Shown here one piece after another: positions 63,801 through 64,000 of a DNA stretch of 64,000 bases. Source of the stretch: an uncultured Muribaculaceae bacterium (GTDB taxonomy: Bacteria; Bacteroidota; Bacteroidia; Bacteroidales; Muribaculaceae); contig CAJTQV010000001.1 of the NCBI GenBank assembly GCA_910578385.1, positions 124,001 through 188,000 of the forward strand. The letters are read 5' to 3'. The notes under the pieces were generated by a model. That model was given only the letters and a program-made list of their open reading frames with translations. It ran no database searches and was not told the origin of the DNA. The first letter of the stretch is position 1, and each line of letters starts with the position of its first letter. The translations under genes and the position numbers were made by a program.

Positions 63801-64000
63801 CGACTTGTCAAACGGCGCGAGTGAATCAATAAAACGGAGTTTGAGAAGCACCGCACCGGTGAGATTATACAGATTGAGGGTAGTGAAGAATGCGTCGCTG
63901 CGCGTCACCGCGCCGTCGTGGGCAGCGAGATTGCCGACTTTCCGTATCCAGTGGACGGCCCGCATCAGGTCAGCGTCGGCGATAAAATCGGCGAACACAG
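60879..64000 (-). CDS. hsdR: Type I restriction endonuclease subunit R, N-terminus outside the window
   Basis: This is the translocating and cleaving subunit of a type I restriction-modification system of the EcoEI type. The frame is open to the window edge, and the GTG at 63998 is probably an internal valine. The visible 1,040 residues start with a DUF4145-like helical part (MRAVHWIRKVGNLAAHDGA). A nuclease module follows at about 150-240 (KGYADYVLFG and LAVIEAKR give the D and ExK of a PD-(D/E)xK site). The SF2 motor has VMATGTGKTRTA near residue 290, IIIDEAHRSVFG, GLTATPRDQVD, and helicase motif VI in MIGRGTRLSP. The EcoEI_R_C domain lies towards the end. hsdM and hsdS are expected beyond the right edge. 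Confidence 0.96.
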   Translation of the reverse strand, partial: VFADFIADADLMRAVHWIRKVGNLAAHDGAVTRSDAFFTTLNLYNLTGAVLLKLRFIDSLAPFDKSWLPTSKPRPRIFVPRAAESPESFAAKIEPAKVEEAPAVTAQLSWGDISEAETRRRFIDLMLRESGWELLDMEGDIASSKACVEVEVEGMPNGSGKGYADYVLFGADGKPLAVIEAKRTSKDAVAGKHQAELYADCLEKRYKVRPVIYYTNGFEIYVIDGLGYPPRQLFAFHTEKDLELIMSRRTSPVAITDFSVKDAITDRYYQKRAIKNMCEWFNAHHRRGLLVMATGTGKTRTAISLVDVLQRNGRVKNTLFLADRTSLVNQAARSFAKLLPNTPITVLSDKTTEIDPNARITFSTYQTMINYVNTDEKPYSIGRFDLIIIDEAHRSVFGKYGDIFRYFDSLLVGLTATPRDQVDKSTYDLLDLEGGEPTDYYEYETAVDDGYLVDYKGLIHGSKVVNEGIKYDDLSDGEKEQLEQVWEYEQATKDPDDNARPRDIGEQEIYKYIYNTDTIDKMLQDLMENGFKIHSGEMIGKTIIFAMNTKTAGLIVERFNVLYPEYGPHFCEQIDYSIKYSQDLIDRFSERDSEPQIAVSVDMLDTGIDVPDALNLVFFKRVRSRIKFLQMIGRGTRLSPDIYGAGEHKKKFCIFDWGGNFKYFGANPKEGKAVRAVSLTERLFGTRAAIACALQSEQYQADGFAKSFHDELKDMLVKEVGRLDDMHISVRSHWAAVCRFREASSWQFISEVDVLELKNEIAPLLPKTKEDELAKKFDLLSLYVQLGMVDDNFSATGYESQITRIADTLRGKATVPEIKSKLPLLNEVVTSAFWENKTLGSIERMRRELRDLMKFLKAEAGKTFTVNIGDVITDGGEAPSINSDVTYKERVLDYLSRNRDLPVLQKIQNIERLTASDIDELERILWHELGTKEDYDRYLQREQMTADIPVAAFIRKISGLDRQKAIRLFTEFISVNTLTAEQEEFINNILNYVCQNGDMEKNVFVTNRIFRESLLKYFPNMAAKVAQFVALLHEAITAA

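Overview
The window reads as a chromosomal segment of a gut-type Bacteroidales bacterium. I would place it near the Muribaculaceae (about 50% GC by eye), but that family call is inference. The support is a SusC/SusD pair, several further TonB-dependent receptors, secreted proteins with type IX secretion (T9SS) C-terminal domains, a short 286-residue primary sigma factor, and many promoters with the Bacteroidetes -7 element TAnnTTTG. No rRNA, tRNA, CRISPR array or complete insertion sequence was seen.

Layout. 1-4580: the end of a SusC-like receptor (cut by the window edge) and its SusD-like lipoprotein. 4589-9335: a small membrane protein, a BtuB-like TonB receptor divergent from a secreted DUF362 protein, and an unknown lipoprotein with a long leader. 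9336-13999: a palindromic repeat element, an iron-type alcohol dehydrogenase, and a TonB receptor/DUF4249 lipoprotein pair whose mRNA probably begins with a 15-bp hairpin. 14098-18636: a 1,512-residue secreted multidomain protein. 19055-21712: a small accessory patch with a WYL-domain regulator, a divergent GIY-YIG nuclease-like protein and a tyrosine recombinase, set among strong hairpins. 21868-40700: mainly housekeeping genes (alaS, a Dld-like FAD/Fe-S oxidoreductase, yraN, nadC, an M3 peptidase, an outer-membrane-like protein, rpoD, a SpoU-type RNA methyltransferase, a DUF389 membrane protein, a T9SS type B protein, uvrA, an NlpC/P60 peptidase). 41009-44869: a two-gene secreted unit (small protein plus Cthe_2159-like beta-helix protein) and a secreted GH13 amylase. 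44881-47299: groES-groEL behind a sigma-54-like promoter, with a 355-bp MITE-like element between the two genes. 47423-55663 (minus strand): fthC; then, in transcription order, ftsK, a lolA-like gene, trxB, a dCMP deaminase and ctpA as a likely operon; and an L,D-transpeptidase. 55828-60814: an operon of a small membrane protein, dxs, trkA and trkH. 60879-64000: the 3' part of a type I restriction gene, hsdR.

How the genes fit together. The SusC/D pair and the amylase point to glycan uptake and breakdown. The T9SS-tailed proteins are probably exported to the cell surface. trkA/trkH make a complete potassium uptake pair. trxB, the LolA-like carrier, FtsK, CtpA, the L,D-transpeptidase and the NlpC/P60 enzyme serve envelope and division functions. 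The least routine parts are the element inserted inside groESL, the sigma-54-like signal and leader hairpin in front of it, the WYL/GIY-YIG/integrase patch next to repeat-rich DNA, and a 9-bp tandem array (CCTATAAGN) found at two separate 3' gene ends.
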